DNA from: DASSKW01 sp035701115
GTDB lineage: Bacteria; Pseudomonadota; Gammaproteobacteria; Natronospirales; REEB76
Assembly (NCBI GenBank): GCA_035701115.1
Contig: DASSOA010000060.1
Location: forward strand, 1-7,093
Reading direction: 5' to 3'
Length of the DNA: 7,093 bases
Part shown: one piece after another, positions 6,579 to 7,093 of the stretch
How positions within the stretch are numbered: the first letter of the stretch is position 1
Layout of the letters: each line of letters starts with the position of its first letter
Made by a program: the position numbers and the translations under genes
Notes under the pieces: generated by a model
Seen by the model: the letters and a program-made list of their open reading frames with translations, nothing else
Told to the model about the DNA's origin: nothing
Database searches by the model: none

Positions 6579-7093
6579 TCAACCAGCCCCTTCGGGCTGA
6601 CCCGCCAGCCGGATGATCAAATCCTGATATTGCGGCACGACCCGGGAGACGCCGAAGGTGGTTTCCAGATAACTGTCGTCCGGGCAAGCTGACGGGGACT
6701 GACAGGCCTTTCGGATGCACTCGGCAAGCGCCGGGGCGGAGATCGCGGTTGCCAGCCAGCCATTTCCGTAAACCCCGAGCATGTCTGCAAGCATGTCGGC
6801 GCAGGGGGTGGCAATGACGGGCGTCCCACACGCCAACGCCTCCAGTACCACATTGGGAAACCCCTCGACCCGGGAACTCAGCACAAATGCGTCCGCTGCG
6901 GCCAGATAAACAAACGGATTGGAACGGAATCCCGCGAATGTCACCCGGTCCCCGATGCCGAGTTTCGCGGCCTGCTTCACGAGCGCCCCCCGCAACGGAC
7001 CCTCCCCGATGACAACCAGATTCAGCGGCAGGTCCGCACAGATGGAAACCGCCTGCAGCAGCAAATCCATACCCTTCTCATGGCTTAACCGCC
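6579..7093 (-). CDS. GT4-family glycosyltransferase, C-terminal part (5' end outside window)
   Basis: C-terminal UDP-sugar-binding domain of a GT-B retaining glycosyltransferase, family GT4, which would add one sugar to the lipid-linked or growing glycan on the cytoplasmic side of the membrane. The frame is open to the window edge, and the first visible residues, RLSHEKGMDLLLQA, are the well-known start of this domain (usually preceded by VG). Later landmarks are LVVIGEGPLRGAL, VTFAGFRSNPF and SSRVEGFPNVVLEALACG, which holds the EX7E motif (glutamates at about 76 and 84 of the visible part), then TPVIATPCADM. About 170 codons are visible. The N-terminal acceptor domain lies to the right of the window. 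An apparent ATG at 7070 lies inside the domain and is not the real start. It lies 68 bp upstream of the dehydrogenase, probably in the same operon. Donor and linkage are unknown. Confidence 0.92.
   Translation of the reverse strand, partial: RLSHEKGMDLLLQAVSICADLPLNLVVIGEGPLRGALVKQAAKLGIGDRVTFAGFRSNPFVYLAAADAFVLSSRVEGFPNVVLEALACGTPVIATPCADMLADMLGVYGNGWLATAISAPALAECIRKACQSPSACPDDSYLETTFGVSRVVPQYQDLIIRLAGQPEGAG

Noticed and set aside
6584..6599. Hairpin CAGCCC-GAAG-GGGCTG near the glycosyltransferase stop (minus strand) as a terminator
   Set aside because: The stem is only 6 bp and is followed by GTTGATAG with no T-run, so attenuation is at most weak.

Overview
The window is 7.1 kb of bacterial DNA that looks proteobacterial, probably gamma- or betaproteobacterial. 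MiaB and the PhoH/YbeZ protein resemble what I remember of the Pseudomonas and E. coli proteins, and the two sugar-nucleotide enzymes resemble the Pseudomonas aeruginosa WbpO/WbpP and Salmonella Typhi TviB/TviC pair. Gene density is high and all six recognisable genes lie on the minus strand, so transcription runs from right to left. I could not compute composition statistics, but no gene stands out as foreign by eye.

Layout in transcription order. The right part (about 7093 to 4197) is the end of a surface-polysaccharide cluster. It holds a 5'-truncated GT4 glycosyltransferase, a UDP-N-acetyl-hexosamine 6-dehydrogenase (TviB/WbpO type) and a UDP-GlcNAc 4-epimerase (WbpP/TviC type). The last two are 13 bp apart and together should convert UDP-GlcNAc to UDP-N-acetylgalactosaminuronic acid (UDP-GalNAcA). 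Next comes a gene-free stretch of about 400 bp (3797-4196) with a perfect 16-bp palindrome, a candidate control region. After it are a membrane polyprenyl-phosphate sugar-1-phosphate transferase, which would start glycan assembly on the lipid carrier, then miaB 12 bp later (tRNA ms2i6A methylthiotransferase) and phoH/ybeZ 4 bp after that, with a probable TTG start.

The left end (1-125) holds a probable Rho-independent terminator overlapping the end of phoH, then a small nested-palindrome repeat cut by the window edge. The usual next gene, ybeY, is not directly after phoH.

Together the window is the junction between a glycan locus (precursor synthesis, glycosyl transfer, lipid-carrier priming) and a tRNA/RNA-maintenance pair that appears to be read through from the sugar transferase. 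I see no phage, insertion-sequence transposase, CRISPR array, tRNA or rRNA, and no convincing undescribed system. The points most worth checking are the transferase-miaB-phoH linkage without ybeY, the palindrome-bearing leader and the terminal repeat.
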